A stretch of 64,000 nucleotides of DNA from Byssothecium circinans. Its lineage: Eukaryota; Ascomycota; Dothideomycetes; Pleosporales; Massarinaceae. The stretch spans positions 62,001 to 126,000 of the forward strand of contig ML976995.1 of assembly GCA_010015675.1 (NCBI GenBank), written 5' to 3'. The notes below the pieces were generated by a model. It saw only the letters and a list, made by a program, of their open reading frames with translations. It made no database searches and was not told the origin of the DNA. Both the position numbers and the translations under genes were made by a program. Within the stretch, counting starts at the first letter, position 1, and each line of letters starts with the position of its first letter. Positions 25,410 through 37,043 of this stretch are shown here, piece by piece.

Positions 25410-27107
25410 TCGAGTCTTATGCGGTACACCTCCTACTTCCATCCTTGTAGCACCATTATGCTGGTGGAGAGCCTTAGTGTGGTGGGACGACGAGGGGTAG
25501 CTACTTCGACGGTGCAGTCGTGCACTGAAGCCCGCTCGACGTTTCTTTCGGCAGACTGATCCGGAAGGCAGGCTACGGGGGAGCGGAAGCGCCATCTGTC
25601 CCCACCTTCCAATGCTGGTATCCAGTGGCTTGTTGTGATATGCGGGCCAGACGGGAGGGTTTACCCTTGCTCTGATGCACGACGGGCCGTGACGTCTACC
25701 CGCGCTCGCAGCGTGCAGGAAGACGTGACGATGGTGGGTGGGGTCATGGAAAACATTGTTTGGGATTCATGGAAGATGCTCATTCTTGAACTGGCTTGCT
25801 GGATTGAGATTTCGATCTTTTTCTGGCTCTCATACCATACCGGCGTGGGAACGATGGACAGCTTTTGCCTGACTTTGACCAAAACAGCAGCCCTGCTGCG
25901 CTCCGACTATCTCTTAGTGCTTCAAATACGCATGCTCGTTGAGCAACTTGAAGACTTGCATGATGACATGATGATGTATCGATGTGAAAGGTTCCACGAA
26001 CGCACAGTAGGCGTTCATTGGGCCAGCGTAAGCAAGTCGTTTGGTGGTGAGATATCAATAAAATTTACTGTCGGGAGCTAACAAGGAGGTGTTCTCAGCG
26101 TCACCGCCATTCTTTCCTCTTGCCTAGTCGGTGGGGTGAAGAGGGTGAGTATGCAAACGCTCCCTGGCCAGCATGGGCCGAAAACATCTGTAGATGCGTA
26201 GATGCGAGCAGCGAACAAGTCGCAGTCTGAGCGGTCTAGAACGAGCCTGATCTTGAGCCATGAAGACGAGAACGAGGACCTCTCACGTGCCGGCTAGACG
26301 AGCGTGCCAAGCGTGCCGAACACAACGGAGCAGGAGTTCGTCCTAGCGGCCGCTGTCAACGGGGCGTTTGCTTGCATCATTGACAGCAGAGTCGGTTAAA
26401 GACACTTTTGACGGATGACGGCGAGGATGTCGTCTTTCCATGAATGCTGAGTCATGCGCTGGCACCCGTGAACGCTGCCCTTGGGCCCGAACATGAAGAA
26501 CGCGACCATACCGGAAGCGGAATGGCGTTCTAGAAGACCTCAGAATGTCACGCCACTCAACTCCAACACGTTGGATCTTCTGGCGAAGTGGCCTGATGCC
26601 GTCTACCAGTCGCTTTCTTGCACCGGCAGTTTGCGCTTCACGCTCCGGGTTCCGATCAATTATCGAGCATTGCAGCCCATGTGCCTCCGCAGCTTTTCAC
26701 CCTCGCATCCACCTTCTCTGAAGAGCGTGGGAGTCCAAAACTGACAAACTGACACCCGGGGAATTGTCCACCATCCATGTGCTGTTGCCAACGACCCACC
26801 TATCCACTACCATAAGACGGCGGCTCCCGGAGCGCCAAACAGGTGAAAAATCGCTGCCTGGCTCATTTTCCAGTCCCTTTCACACCCACACAAACCTGCG
26901 ACTTCATCGCCAACAGCGACTTCTCCTGCATTCAACCGTTGTAAGCGGAAGGATACCGGCGCTTATCTATATTTCCCCGTGGTTTGCTCAACTGTCGCAT
27001 CTGGACCCAGTTTCACCTCGAATCCTTGGCAGAGCCCATTCTGCGCTGAGTATCTCCTGATCACCGCGTGAGCCCTCACCAGCAACCCGCATTCCCCGAC
27101 ATCCACC
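25410..27107. other. Intergenic, 1.7 kb
   Basis: A plus-strand frame at 25635-26081 is open for 148 codons and has hydrophobic segments, but no start context, motif or homologue I recognise. The right part is the promoter and 5' leader of the bHLH gene. Confidence 0.35.
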
Positions 27108-28412
27108 ATGGCTCTCAATTGGAACGCCTTCCTCACTGATGATGCTCTCAATATCCCGAACGACCCATGGCCAGACATCACACAACTACCTATAGATATG
27201 TCAACTGAGATGCCGAAATCAAGGTCTACACGCACGCCTGGCTCAGCAGATGCTGAGGACATTACCAACTTCAACTCGCTCCTTAACGGCACGTCAGCTG
27301 ATTCCTACTTTGACGACTCCCTTTTTGGGTCCAACGACTACTTCCTCAGCGATCTAGAGGGGCTGCAGACATCACCCACTGGTGGTGATTCGACAGAAGA
27401 ATCGTCACCCGAGCCTTCCAACAACCTCGCTCTCCTGCGGGGTCTGTCACCCCAACAGACTATGGAATTGCTGTCCAAAGGCCCGAATCAATCACCATCC
27501 ATGGCCCCATCCAGCCGCTCGAGCATCGCAAGAGCAACCACCTTTCCAAACCTGCAGTATGAATCCATGTTCCCGAACAACCTTGAGTCCGGCTTCGTAG
27601 AAGATCTGACCTTCCCGGAGGGACCCAATGGACCCTCTTCACTCTCCAAGGCCACCGCCGATAACACCAAGTCCTCCAACAACTCTACAGTAAAGCGCAC
27701 ACACAAGGCCAAGCCTGACATCCTCTCCGCATGCTGGACATCGCCACTCTGCCCGAACCACGACCAGGATGGCCCACCACCAAACCCCTCCAATTGCGGC
27801 GGCGGCTGCGCACCCTTCCTCTTCGCCAACGATGACTCACTCCCTACACCCACCATCGCCAATCTCTTGAACGAGGCCCAGGAAACGATACCCGAGGATG
27901 GTGTCGTAGAGATCAAGTCAAATAGTAGAAAGCGATCCGAGAGCGCCGTCTCGGATAGTCAACCCTCAGGTCGACGCTTCTCCACCAACGAAACACCCGA
28001 ATCCCAGCCAGCCGTCAAGAGCGAGTCCGAAGACTCACCACAAGCACCCACTGCGGATGAGAAGGCCAAGCCCCGCCGACGACTGCCGCATAACCAGGTC
28101 GAACGCAAGTACCGCGAGTCACTTAATACCCAACTGGAGTCACTTCGCCGCGTCGTTCCTTCACTGCAGCAAAATCGAGCATGTGATGGTGCGGATATTG
28201 AAGACCTCCCGGCCCCCTCCAAGCCCAGCAAGGCCGTCATTCTCGCTTCGGCGACGGCACACATCAAGCAGATCGAGAAGGAGAGGAAGTCTCTGCAGGA
28301 CGAGAACCAGTTGCTCAAGACAAGGGTGAAGGCCCTACAGGCATTGGTCAAGTGCGACGACTGCTCGTTGATGCAGTACGTTATGGATCTGAAGATCAAC
28401 CAGGCGAAGTGA
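27108..28412 (+). CDS. bHLH transcription factor with SREBP-type basic region
   Basis: One uninterrupted exon, 434 residues, ATG in good context (ACCATGG). The basic helix reads RRRLPHNQVERKYRESLNTQ; the Tyr in ERKYR is the residue that marks SREBP-type bHLH proteins, where other bHLH factors have Arg. The loop is long and contains DGADIEDLPAPSKPSKA, helix 2 follows (VILASATAHIKQIEKER), and a leucine-zipper-like coiled coil comes next (ENQLLKTRVKALQALV). The N-terminal 300 residues are acidic and Ser/Pro-rich, as for an activation domain, and contain a Cys cluster (ACWTSPLCPNHDQ and NCGGGCAP). There is no C-terminal membrane segment, so this is a soluble factor, unlike full SREBPs that are cleaved from the ER. 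Target genes are unknown; sterol/hypoxia, growth or metabolite regulation are possible from the family. Confidence 0.85.
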   Translation: MALNWNAFLTDDALNIPNDPWPDITQLPIDMSTEMPKSRSTRTPGSADAEDITNFNSLLNGTSADSYFDDSLFGSNDYFLSDLEGLQTSPTGGDSTEESSPEPSNNLALLRGLSPQQTMELLSKGPNQSPSMAPSSRSSIARATTFPNLQYESMFPNNLESGFVEDLTFPEGPNGPSSLSKATADNTKSSNNSTVKRTHKAKPDILSACWTSPLCPNHDQDGPPPNPSNCGGGCAPFLFANDDSLPTPTIANLLNEAQETIPEDGVVEIKSNSRKRSESAVSDSQPSGRRFSTNETPESQPAVKSESEDSPQAPTADEKAKPRRRLPHNQVERKYRESLNTQLESLRRVVPSLQQNRACDGADIEDLPAPSKPSKAVILASATAHIKQIEKERKSLQDENQLLKTRVKALQALVKCDDCSLMQYVMDLKINQAK

Positions 28413-30550
28413 TTGTACTTGAACCAACGATACGTCCTGTCTTTTCGAACGTCCACTCTTCTCTGCATACGGCATCCAGGATTCAGCAGCATGTTATACC
28501 ATATCATACCACGACTTGCATCTTGCGGCGTTCGGTGTTCATTGTTCGATAACGATGTAATCATCTATCTTCTCCGGATAACGATACGATTCACCACGGT
28601 ACGACTTCGATATGACGTAACAACAACAACTCCTCCCTCACTTCGACTACTGTTTACTAGTGAACTTGGTCTTTCCGATCTTGTGTGGTGTTTTGCAAAG
28701 GACAATTGCATTATTAGCCGCGGCAGGAATGACCGCTAGTTGGCTGGCTGACTGTATAATGATGATGCGGGCGGCGACCCCCAAGGCGTTCTGCGGGCCC
28801 GGATAATGGGGCATGGGCTGATACATTATGCCCCTGGATGGGAATGGGAATGGCGTTGATAAAGGTTTATCTGCGATTGTGCAAAAGCATCCACTGTGTT
28901 CGATGTATATATTTAGCTGGCATGGCTAATGTTTCATCACTTGCTCTGGTCTACTTTCGCTTCTCGTGTGGTTCTAATTTGCATGCCTGTTTACGTGTTA
29001 ATAGGAACGGCCAAAGTCTTTGCTGAAGGTATCGGTTGCGTTCTCGCCAACATGACATCCATTGAGCTCGGCTTGCCTCTCTACATTGGTTGTCAAATCA
29101 AGGTCTCCATAGGTAATGTAATAGCAAGCCCAGTTGGACCTTCGAAAAGAAGAGCAACCTTATCAATCAATCAACCAACCTTGACTAAAAGAAAGACACA
29201 GAACCTAGAAAGCCAAAGACTCAAGAGAAGACACCCCACTCAGGATTCAATATCAGAACCACAGGAACAAAGATCGCCGAGTCTATGCTCGCTGAAGCCC
29301 AGAAACTTCTTCTAATTCCCGCACATCACTTTACTCCGTTCAATATCCGCGTGTGTGCGTGCGTCCTCGGTAAAATGTCCCTCCTCGCTTCTTACGGCTA
29401 ACTCACTGTGCAATACGACATGAAAGGAGTCATCGTATTGGAGTTGTATACGTGAAACTGTAGCATGGACATGAAACTATAGTCTAATTATAGAAAAATC
29501 TGCGAATGCGTGAGCTTTATTGAGCTTTTTCGTTGTCAAGTGTGAGGGTCTCTGAGATGGCGGTCCAACCTTCAGCGTACTATGTTTGCGGGGATGAGAT
29601 ACTGACATAGAAGTGCGCTGAGCGACGTTGTAACTAAAAGCACATGCGTTTCCAGCTCTTGGGGCAATGGCATAGTTATCCCTCGTCGTAGGAATAACAG
29701 GAAGAAGATGAAAATAGATTTGTAGATGAGGGTTGGATGCCGAGTTTTGCGACCGTACATGAGAGGTCGATTCCGGTAGTTGAAGGGTAGTGATGAGACT
29801 CCCAATGCAATTCAAGTCGATACATCTTATTCTATGAGCGACCTTGGGCAAAGGCTGAGTATTCGGACGATCATTTGAAGTAAAGAGAGGCACCTGCACA
29901 CCACTGTGCATGTGAGGTCTCGCTGGTGCTCACGTGCTCTTTCGGCTCGGCAAAACGTCTTGCCTAGCGCCGACTCCAGCTACAAAAAAGCACCCCACCA
30001 CCAAACTTTCCACTCCAACGGCCTGCCTTTCCAACGCTGCGTTTCTTTGCTCACACACAGACACCTGAGCCCCGCTCAAGTCGTCTTCTTCCTGCAAATG
30101 AGAAATTCGGAGTAATCTTCACCTCTTCTGCCACCCCACTCTGCGGAGCGGGTGCTGGCACGACTGCCCGTAAGGGCCTGGCGTGACTCACGTCTGCATT
30201 CGGCATCAGAAAACTCAGGGCCCAGAAAGCCAGCTGCTGCTGTCCTTTTCGGGGACTGCTGGTGGCTGTGCGGACTGGTGTCCCTATGGGAGTCGGTGCG
30301 AAGATTGTGTGCTTACGAGCAACACTATAGTACAATACGCGGCGTGCTTGACCTTGAGTAGCTTCGGCGAAAGAGTGAGGGTATCATTCGATTCTGGTTA
30401 CTCTGGCGAGGTAGGCCGTTCACTTTTATTTTTTGTGGTAAGTCTAGCTTTACCTCACGCCAGAGTTCGAGGATACTGCTAATAAAATCAAATGCGCCCA
30501 AGCCCACAACGAAGCGCTGTCCTAATTCTTGCGCCAAATCCACAGTCGGA
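28413..30550. other. Intergenic, 2.1 kb
   Basis: 3' flanks of two convergent genes. No supported gene: frames at 28929-29315 (+) and 29911-29477 (-) show no motif or codon bias. Confidence 0.4.
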
Positions 30551-31403
30551 TCACTCGCTCGCCTCCGTTTCCTCCTTCGTATACATTATGTCTGTTCGCA
30601 TCGTATACTTCGTACCGCTTACAACATCTTCGCCCGAGTGAAGGAGATCACGATGTTGGAAGAGGAGAATGCGGCCTGCTTTGGGCGCAACGTCGATCTG
30701 TTTCTGCATATTCCAGCTGTGGAACGTGGTAGCGCCTCCTTTCAGCTGATCCGCGGCGTCGTTGAGGTACAAGTGGAGAGTGAAATACGACCGCTCTTTG
30801 GCGTCGGGAGTCTCGTAGCAACCGTCGCAGTGAGCTGCTATTGTCAGCGGAGTGCAATGGCCGGCCCTGGCAGTACTGACCTTTGAAATATTCACCTCCG
30901 ACATATTTCAAAAACCTCATTCTCTCGTTCAGCCTTGTCAATTTCCATGTTTCCTTGCGCCTCCAAGGACCGTTGCCAGTGACCATCGCCCAATTCTGTA
31001 ATCGGTGGATGTCGGGGACTGAAGCCTCGACCCGTTTCCAGATCTTTTCTGCCACCTCTGGGCTGTCACATATGATGCGACCGCATTTGCGTGTGTCCTC
31101 GTACATAGCCTGTCTGCCATAACCCATATTTACCATAGCTCTCTCCCATTTCCCATCAGTTGTTGATTCGGCCATTGAAAGCATTGTCTCGCACTCTTCT
31201 GGTGAGAGGACGCCGTCCAACACGACAGCCCAACGCCGATCATATTCTGGCAATCCCTCCTTGGAGAAGTCTATGACGGACTTTTGGATATTTGGGGCAG
31301 GGCCATCAAGGAAGCCCGCGGGTAGTTTTGGTGCAGCCATAGTTGCGAAGGGTCGGCACCGCCAAAGGTAGATAGAATTGGGACGGATGAATTGTCTGAA
31401 CAT
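30551..31403 (-). CDS. 2-oxoglutarate/Fe(II)-dependent dioxygenase, prolyl 4-hydroxylase alpha-like
   Basis: Two exons, 31403-30881 and 30834-30551 (acceptor CAG; the TAG three bases earlier would add one Ala in frame); 268 residues. The double-stranded beta-helix ligands are visible: HCDG (H and D, first strand) and the distal His in LFQHRDLLHSGEDV, with a basic residue nearby in SGTKYTMRTD for 2-oxoglutarate. The N-terminal part has VLDGVLSPEECETMLSMAE, usual for the family. Members hydroxylate prolines or other side chains. The first 20 residues (MFRQFIRPNSIYLWRCRPFA) are basic and aromatic and could be a mitochondrial leader; ATG at MAAPKL is an alternative start without it. The gene is divergent from the RAX1-like gene. 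Confidence 0.85.
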
Positions 31404-32157
31404 CAGTGCACATATGAGTGACTTGAGATATATATGTGCGAGTTAGATCTTGCTGCCTAGAAGCTAGCCGCCTGGGAGTCATACGGCACAGTCGATGGGC
31501 CAACCAGTGCATCTGTGAATGAATCTTTCTCCGCTCACAAGCCAAACATGTGTATTACCTAGCCATATTATCACGATGGCGAATGTTTATGCGTTTTGAA
31601 TTACCCGTTACCATGCTGCACATATGTTCAATGGTGCAAGCATCACGTGAAGGCTCCGTTCCCGAGGCCGCAGGCCCTAGTTGCTGCGGTGCCTGTTTCA
31701 AGTTCCCGCGGCCCTCCATCCCCCAAACGAACGACACCAGGAGACCTCAACACCGACAGTAGCAAACGCCGTTGCGATCATCGGGGTCGCGAGCCCGCAA
31801 AACAGTCTCCCCGCTGCGATCGTTGCGCCTGTCCAATCCTAAGCCCAAGCCACCGGCAGCAAGTTGGTCTTGGTGACCGCGCCAAGACCTCATTTCCCGA
31901 CTTCTCTGGAGATCCAACGTCAATTGATCGTTCGTTAACACGCCAACCGACCTGTAGCGCTCCACCGCGCTCTCCTCACCCTCGCCGCCGCCGCCCAACT
32001 CTCTGTCGCTCGTTCAATTGCCACTTCATCTGGCCTGGGCAAGGGATCCGTATCGCAGAGTTCAGGCCCACCGATTTCAATACCCGCGAGTCTCCAAGCA
32101 TCTCGACGACCTCCTGCGCCATCGCCTGTACAACAACACTACAAACCCACCACGGCC
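31404..32157. promoter_or_regulatory. Shared divergent promoter region
   Basis: 754 bp between the dioxygenase (-) and the RAX1-like gene (+). No further gene is supported. The right half is C-rich with pyrimidine tracts, common in fungal 5' leaders. Confidence 0.4.
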
Positions 32158-33349
32158 ATGTCGGATTCACCAGTCCCAGCGGAGCTGAACCGCGACAGGT
32201 TCCCAAACTTGTTCGAGGTGCTGAGTCGCAGGACTGTTGCGCCGCTCGACCTCTTCTCGTTCTACATCTTCATGCGGGACCAGCAGCGATCAGTGGACTA
32301 CCTGGACTTCTGGTAGGCCTCTCACCTATATCTTAGGATGCGCGCAATAGCTAACACATGCAGGCTCGACGTATCACAGCACCTTCAACTATGTCGCCTC
32401 TACGTACGTCGATTGCACCGGTCTGTGATCGAAGACACGCCGGAGATGGAGAAGAACAGCAAGCGATCGTCGTACATCTTGGATAATGCAGGAGAAGGAC
32501 CGTCGTATGCAGGAGAGAAGGGCAATGTGTCGGACCAGCGATTGTCAGCGTTCTTGAGGTCAGATAATGGGAGCCGCCAGCATTCCCCGCAGAACAGCCT
32601 GGGTAGCACCCGCTCAGGCGAGCGCCCGCCTCGGCCGAGTTTTATGACCTTGGACACGAACTCGCCGAACGATTCGAGCTCGCCAGGACAAAATTCATCA
32701 GACAATAACCAGCCCCGGAGGGAAGACTTGCGCGCATCCGCCGAAAAGATCCTGTACACGTACCTGCTACCCGGATCCGAGAGGGAGATCATCATCCCAC
32801 AATCCATCCTGCACGATGTCCAAGATGCCATTGAGGGACCAGACCAGCGAAGCGATCCCGAGCTATTCGATGCTGCAAAGGACTACGTCTTCCAGGCCAT
32901 GGAGCGCGATGCGTTCCCTGGTTTCTTGCAGAGCAAAGGTCTCGGCAACCTCGTTCCTCAGAGCATGATGATACGACTTATAATTGGTCTCATCAGCTTC
33001 TTCGGTGCCGCGTGGACAGCCTTCATCTTGATCTTCCTCGACAAGTCAAGAGCGACTCGCTGCTGGGTATGCATCTTACTCGCTGCACAGAAATTCACGT
33101 TAACAGTTGTAGATAATCCTTCCTTTCACGATTGCAATTTATCTCATCTTCACGCACCAGTACATGCTCGACCCGCTCATCGCTGTCGTCGGATATAGCG
33201 AGTACACGCTGATGGACTTCAACCGGATACGAGAGCCTTTCGTGAAGAAGACGCTGAATAAGCGGTCCATATCCTTACTCGGTATGTTCTTCATCATTGA
33301 TGCGGCCATTTGCTGCCTTTTCATCTTCGTACCCGGCAAACGCCTATGA
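32158..33349 (+). CDS. RAX1-like RGS-domain membrane protein
   Basis: Three exons, 32158-32312, 32364-33066 and 33113-33349; 1095 nt, 364 residues. The RGS domain is split by a Ser-rich insert: first part FPNLFEVLSRRTVAPLDLFS and DYLDFWLDVSQH, second part ASAEKILYTYLLPGSEREI through AAKDYVFQAMERDAFPGFL. Three hydrophobic helices follow (LIIGLISFFGAAWTAFILI, IILPFTIAIYLIFTH, LLGMFFIIDAAICCLFIFV). This N-terminal RGS plus C-terminal three-TM arrangement is that of fungal Rax1, which in yeast localises with Rax2 as a bipolar bud-site landmark at the cell surface. In filamentous fungi homologues are linked to polarity and G-protein signalling. Splice junctions restore DFWLD and CWIIL, both conserved. 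Confidence 0.83.
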
Positions 33350-33904
33350 GCTGCCGTCTTGTTTTTCTAGTTTGTTTTAATGCCCAGATACCTTTTCCTT
33401 TACCTTTTCCCTCCAGTCATAATTCAGGAGTATGGAGGTGGTAGTGGAGCGTCGTCTTAGTAGCCGGCGGTTCGATGCCATAGGAGGAGGAAAGTGAGGG
33501 GGAATTGAATGCCTTTTTTTTTGGCGAATCTCCTTTGTTTGGAAAGGTCACTGGGCCCATCGGATTGTCCTTTTCAGCAGGGTGTCTCGGGGGCAATGGT
33601 CACCTCTGCTAGATAGTCAGACGCAATCTACGGGATGCACAAGCAAGTCTATTATCGAAAGTTCATTCTCAATGCCCAGCCCGACCCAGTCGCAATATAA
33701 ATGGTGGTCCGAGCGCAATGACGTGAACCTGGGATCTGAACTTCGGAGCTTTCAATCTCCTCGTCTGCAACGTTAAATCTTCACCAAGCCGCCCACCGAG
33801 GCCATAACGCAGTGTCCGATCCAAGAGAGCTGTAATTTCTTTGTTCCACCACTTGCTGTCATATATCATCACGTCAAGCCACTCTTCGTTCATTGACCAC
33901 CGCC
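33350..33904. other. Intergenic, 555 bp
   Basis: 3' flank of the RAX1-like gene and 5' leader of the DUF155 gene; a T9 run near 33516-33524. Nothing else seen. Confidence 0.4.
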
Positions 33905-35752
33905 ATGAGTGCAACAACAGCCAAGAGCAAGAGAGGGCCAACGGTGCTCATGACAGATACCCGGGACTCTCGCCCACAGCTGCAACGACAAGCGACCGGG
34001 CAGCGCGCACAAGGCGGAGGCGCGAAACTGATCTCAGTCGACAACATCCTCCAATATGCGTCCGACATCCCCTCGCAGCAGCGGCGCGGGCCTCCCGGTT
34101 CTCGACCCTTGATGCACACACGCACCCCCAGCGGTAGACACCCGCTCGATCCCAAACTCTCCGGCCGCCTGATCCCGCAACACATGCCCTCGCGCACCAG
34201 CAAGCTCAGCGAAAAACTTGTTCTGCTACCCGACACGCACGATGACGAGGATGAAAATGAGAAGGGCGATTTCGACGAGTATGGGCATGAGGGACCGCCT
34301 ACGGACGAGGAACTCGCGAGGCGCAGTCCAAAGGGTGGGCCGAAGGATAAAAGCTATGCGGAGCGGTTGCCCAAGGCGAAGAGGGAGGAGAAGTTGAGTA
34401 GGGTGACGGCGTATTGCACAGCGCAGGCTTACAAGATGAAGGGCACGGCTGAGTTTGTCAAGACGCAGCATGGGGCCAGGACGAAGCTTTACGATGATTG
34501 CCTGTACTGTGTTTATCATCTGCCGCTGCTACTGGGGAACGATGGGTATAGGGTGCGGAGCAGCCCCGCGCTCAAGAGTCCGGGCGGGAAGACGGTGCTT
34601 GATGAGGAGATTGAGCGGAATGAGAGGAGGGAGCATGGAGAGGGATATTTTGAAGATGCTGAGGAGTATAGCGTGCGTCATGAGAATGACGAGGAGCATG
34701 AAGAAGGGCAGAGATCAAGACGGAGGAGACAGGAAGAGAGGGACGACATGTCGGATGACCAGCATCCTTCTCGCATCCCGCCGAACGCGCTGACCTTTGG
34801 CGAGCTTTTCGTCTTCTCCTACGGTGTCGCCGTCTTTTGGAACTTCACGGCGAAGCAAGAACGCGACATCCTCGCCGATCTCACATTCTCCACCTCCTCC
34901 ACCGGCATCACTCTCGCAACTCGCCCCCTCAGCGAAGAAGATTTCGAGACGGAAGAGTTCCACTTTGAGTACAACCCCGAGATACCGAGACCACGAGTCT
35001 ACAACGACATGATTACGCTGAAGAGTGGCGATCACATGATTAAGCTTGCCATGAGCCATGCCATCGCGCAGAGTACTAAGCTCAGTCTCTTTGAAGAGGG
35101 CATGGCGCAGACGATGTTGGCAGCGCAATACGTGCCGAAGCGTCTCGCACTCACAGGCAAACTGGGGATGAGACGAACCGATGTCGTCAAAATGATCGGT
35201 CAGCTCTTCACCAGCCGTGTGGATGTCAATCTATGTAAGTCGCTTCTCCCTCCCCGACTCTCCCCTGTCCATCCCTCCTCTCCGTCACTAACAGACCCAA
35301 CAGCATCGAATATGCTAGACACACCCAACTTCTTCTGGGACTCGGAGCCCACCTTACACCCCCTCTACACCGCTGTGCGCGAATACCTGGAAATCAAACC
35401 GCGCATCCAAGTCCTCAACGAGCGCTGCCGCGTCTTCCTCGACCTCGGTGAAATCCTCTCAGACTCCATCTCCGACAAGAAAATGACGCGTATTACGTGG
35501 ATTATCATTTTCTTGATTATCATCAGCATCTGTGTTACTTGCTTGGAGGTCTTGCTACGGTTTGCGATTCTGAGTAAGCGGGGCAAGGTCGTTGGGGGCG
35601 TGGGGGAGGAGAGGATGGGGATGGGGGAGGAGAGGATGGGGATGGGGACGGAGTTGATGAGGAGGAGTGCGGTTGCGGGGCCGACGTTGCTGTTTGGGCG
35701 GGTGGTTGCTTGGGGGGCAGGGAAGGTTAAGGGGGTGGTTGTGCAAGGGTAG
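33905..35752 (+). CDS. RMND1/DUF155 (Sif2/Sif3-like) protein
   Basis: Two exons, 33905-35234 and 35304-35752; 1779 nt, 592 residues. The DUF155 core is present: KLSRVTAYCTAQAYKMKGT, LTFGELFVFSYGVAVFWNFT, EFHFEYNPEIPRPRVYNDMI, then AHAIAQSTKLSLFEE-like sequence and LDTPNFFWDSEPTLHPLY. It ends with the C-terminal transmembrane helix WIIIFLIIISICVTCLEVLL. Yeast and human relatives are mitochondrial inner-membrane proteins supporting mitochondrial translation; other fungal members lie on other membranes, and here no clear mitochondrial leader is seen. The 69-nt intron (GTAAGT...CAACAG) is a multiple of three and has no stop, so its retention would add 23 residues. The tail after the TM has a 21-bp coding minisatellite (35602-35643). 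An acidic, Arg-rich insert separates the first conserved blocks. Confidence 0.87.
   Translation: MSATTAKSKRGPTVLMTDTRDSRPQLQRQATGQRAQGGGAKLISVDNILQYASDIPSQQRRGPPGSRPLMHTRTPSGRHPLDPKLSGRLIPQHMPSRTSKLSEKLVLLPDTHDDEDENEKGDFDEYGHEGPPTDEELARRSPKGGPKDKSYAERLPKAKREEKLSRVTAYCTAQAYKMKGTAEFVKTQHGARTKLYDDCLYCVYHLPLLLGNDGYRVRSSPALKSPGGKTVLDEEIERNERREHGEGYFEDAEEYSVRHENDEEHEEGQRSRRRRQEERDDMSDDQHPSRIPPNALTFGELFVFSYGVAVFWNFTAKQERDILADLTFSTSSTGITLATRPLSEEDFETEEFHFEYNPEIPRPRVYNDMITLKSGDHMIKLAMSHAIAQSTKLSLFEEGMAQTMLAAQYVPKRLALTGKLGMRRTDVVKMIGQLFTSRVDVNLCKSLLPPRLSPVHPSSPSLTDPTASNMLDTPNFFWDSEPTLHPLYTAVREYLEIKPRIQVLNERCRVFLDLGEILSDSISDKKMTRITWIIIFLIIISICVTCLEVLLRFAILSKRGKVVGGVGEERMGMGEERMGMGTELMRRSAVAGPTLLFGRVVAWGAGKVKGVVVQG
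35602..35643 (+). repeat. 21-bp coding minisatellite, two perfect units
   Basis: Two head-to-tail copies (35602-35622, 35623-35643) encode a repeated EERMGMG in the C-terminal tail of the DUF155 protein. Confidence 0.85.
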
Positions 35753-36372
35753 AGGTGCAGTTGCTGCATAGCGTACGGTGTTCTGGTCTCTAATTTTTCC
35801 CCCAGCTTTGTAAATATGTAGCTTTTCTCTGTCATCATCTTATATGACGGGCACTTTTTCACATCACGCAGAACACGAAGCGGTGTTCGATCAGCTGTGA
35901 TTCGTGGGACTGAACCGAGCGTACATGGGAAATCAAGCAATATTAGAATTCGCATTCTCATCACCCATGCAATCTTGTTATACGTGCCAGTCCGACTCCC
36001 ATGCTAATGCCCCACCATTCGCCATGCAAATCAAAATACCGTGTTCGGAAAGGGTGAAGGGGAAGGGGAAAAACCGCTTCTGTAGAAATGCAGGGGCTGG
36101 TTATGTGAGTCAAGACTGAATAAAGTGTTGACTGAGCATATAAACCAGAGTGACGGTCAGAGAGTTGAACAAGGAAGCAAGAGGGAAGGAAGAAAGGAAG
36201 GGAAGGGTATCATAGGGTACCACTACCGACGATCGAACTGCGGTGATAGCTAGCAGGCCCAAACGAATCCTTTGTTCTCGCAAGTCTAGTCGTAGGACGG
36301 GAAGATTGTGTCAGAGGATGTTGGAAGCGATGGACGTGTCGTCATAGAGGAGTCGTGGATGGAGGGAGGGAT
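35753..36372. other. Intergenic between convergent genes, 620 bp
   Basis: 3' flanks of the DUF155 gene and of the E2 gene; a G/A-rich purine tract at about 36160-36210. No gene supported. Confidence 0.4.
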
Positions 36373-37043
36373 TCAGGGATCACCAGCGTCGAGCTCCTCG
36401 GGGGTCTTATGGCGGGCGAGAACAAGGCGCTTGAACTCGTCCATGTCCTTGTCCCAGAGTTCTGCGGCTTGGCCGTTGAGCGGGCTCGAGCTATCACCAC
36501 CACGGTTAGCAAAATCACGTCCTCCATTCCCCCTAACTCCTCATCTACCACTCCCGTACGACTTGCGAGAAAATGTAAAACTCACTTATTAGGTTCCCCC
36601 AAAAGACTCTGCAGACTCAACAGCACAGTCCCGATATTGTACACCGCGCTCCACTTGTCCTTCAAGATATCCAGACAAATGCGGCCGCTGAAATCGACAT
36701 TGGGGTGGTAGATTGGCGTCTTGAAGACGACGTTGGGCGGTGCATAGGGGTACGTGGAGGGGAACTCGAAGGAGAGCTTGAAGACGAGGGATTCGTAGGG
36801 CGTGGAGGTTGGGCCGTCGATGGTGGCGGTCCAGGTCGTGAGGTTCTCCGAGGAGGGGAAGGCGGTGATGCCCGGGGTGGGGTGCGTCATTATGTCCATG
36901 AGCTCTTTTTGGAGACTGCGGGGGTGGTTGTTAGTAAATTGAGTTGCAAATTCGAAGGACTGGTCTTGGGGAAGAGGGAGGGCGCACCGTGATGCGACGT
37001 TGGCGGAGCTGTTGCTGGCTCGCGGTGCGGATGAGAGCGCCAT
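36373..37043 (-). CDS. Ubiquitin-conjugating enzyme E2, UBE2C/UbcH10 type (anaphase-promoting complex E2)
   Basis: Three exons, 37043-36988, 36915-36586 and 36490-36373; 504 nt, 167 residues. The short N-terminal extension is followed by RLQKELMDIMTHPTPGITAF; ENLTTWTATIDGP, FPSTYPYAPPNVVFKTPIYH and the active-site segment VDFSGRICLDILKDKWS with the catalytic Cys follow, then VLLSLQSLLGEPNNSSPLN and a C-terminal helix. The N-terminal extension, FPSGFPFKAP-like block and NxxSPLN loop match the UBE2C group, which supplies ubiquitin to the APC/C for cyclin and securin degradation. All junctions keep conserved residues (AS|R, EPN|N). Confidence 0.9.

Noticed and set aside
25635..26081. 148-codon plus-strand ORF with hydrophobic stretches
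   Set aside because: No homologue or motif recognised and codon use is unlike the neighbouring genes.
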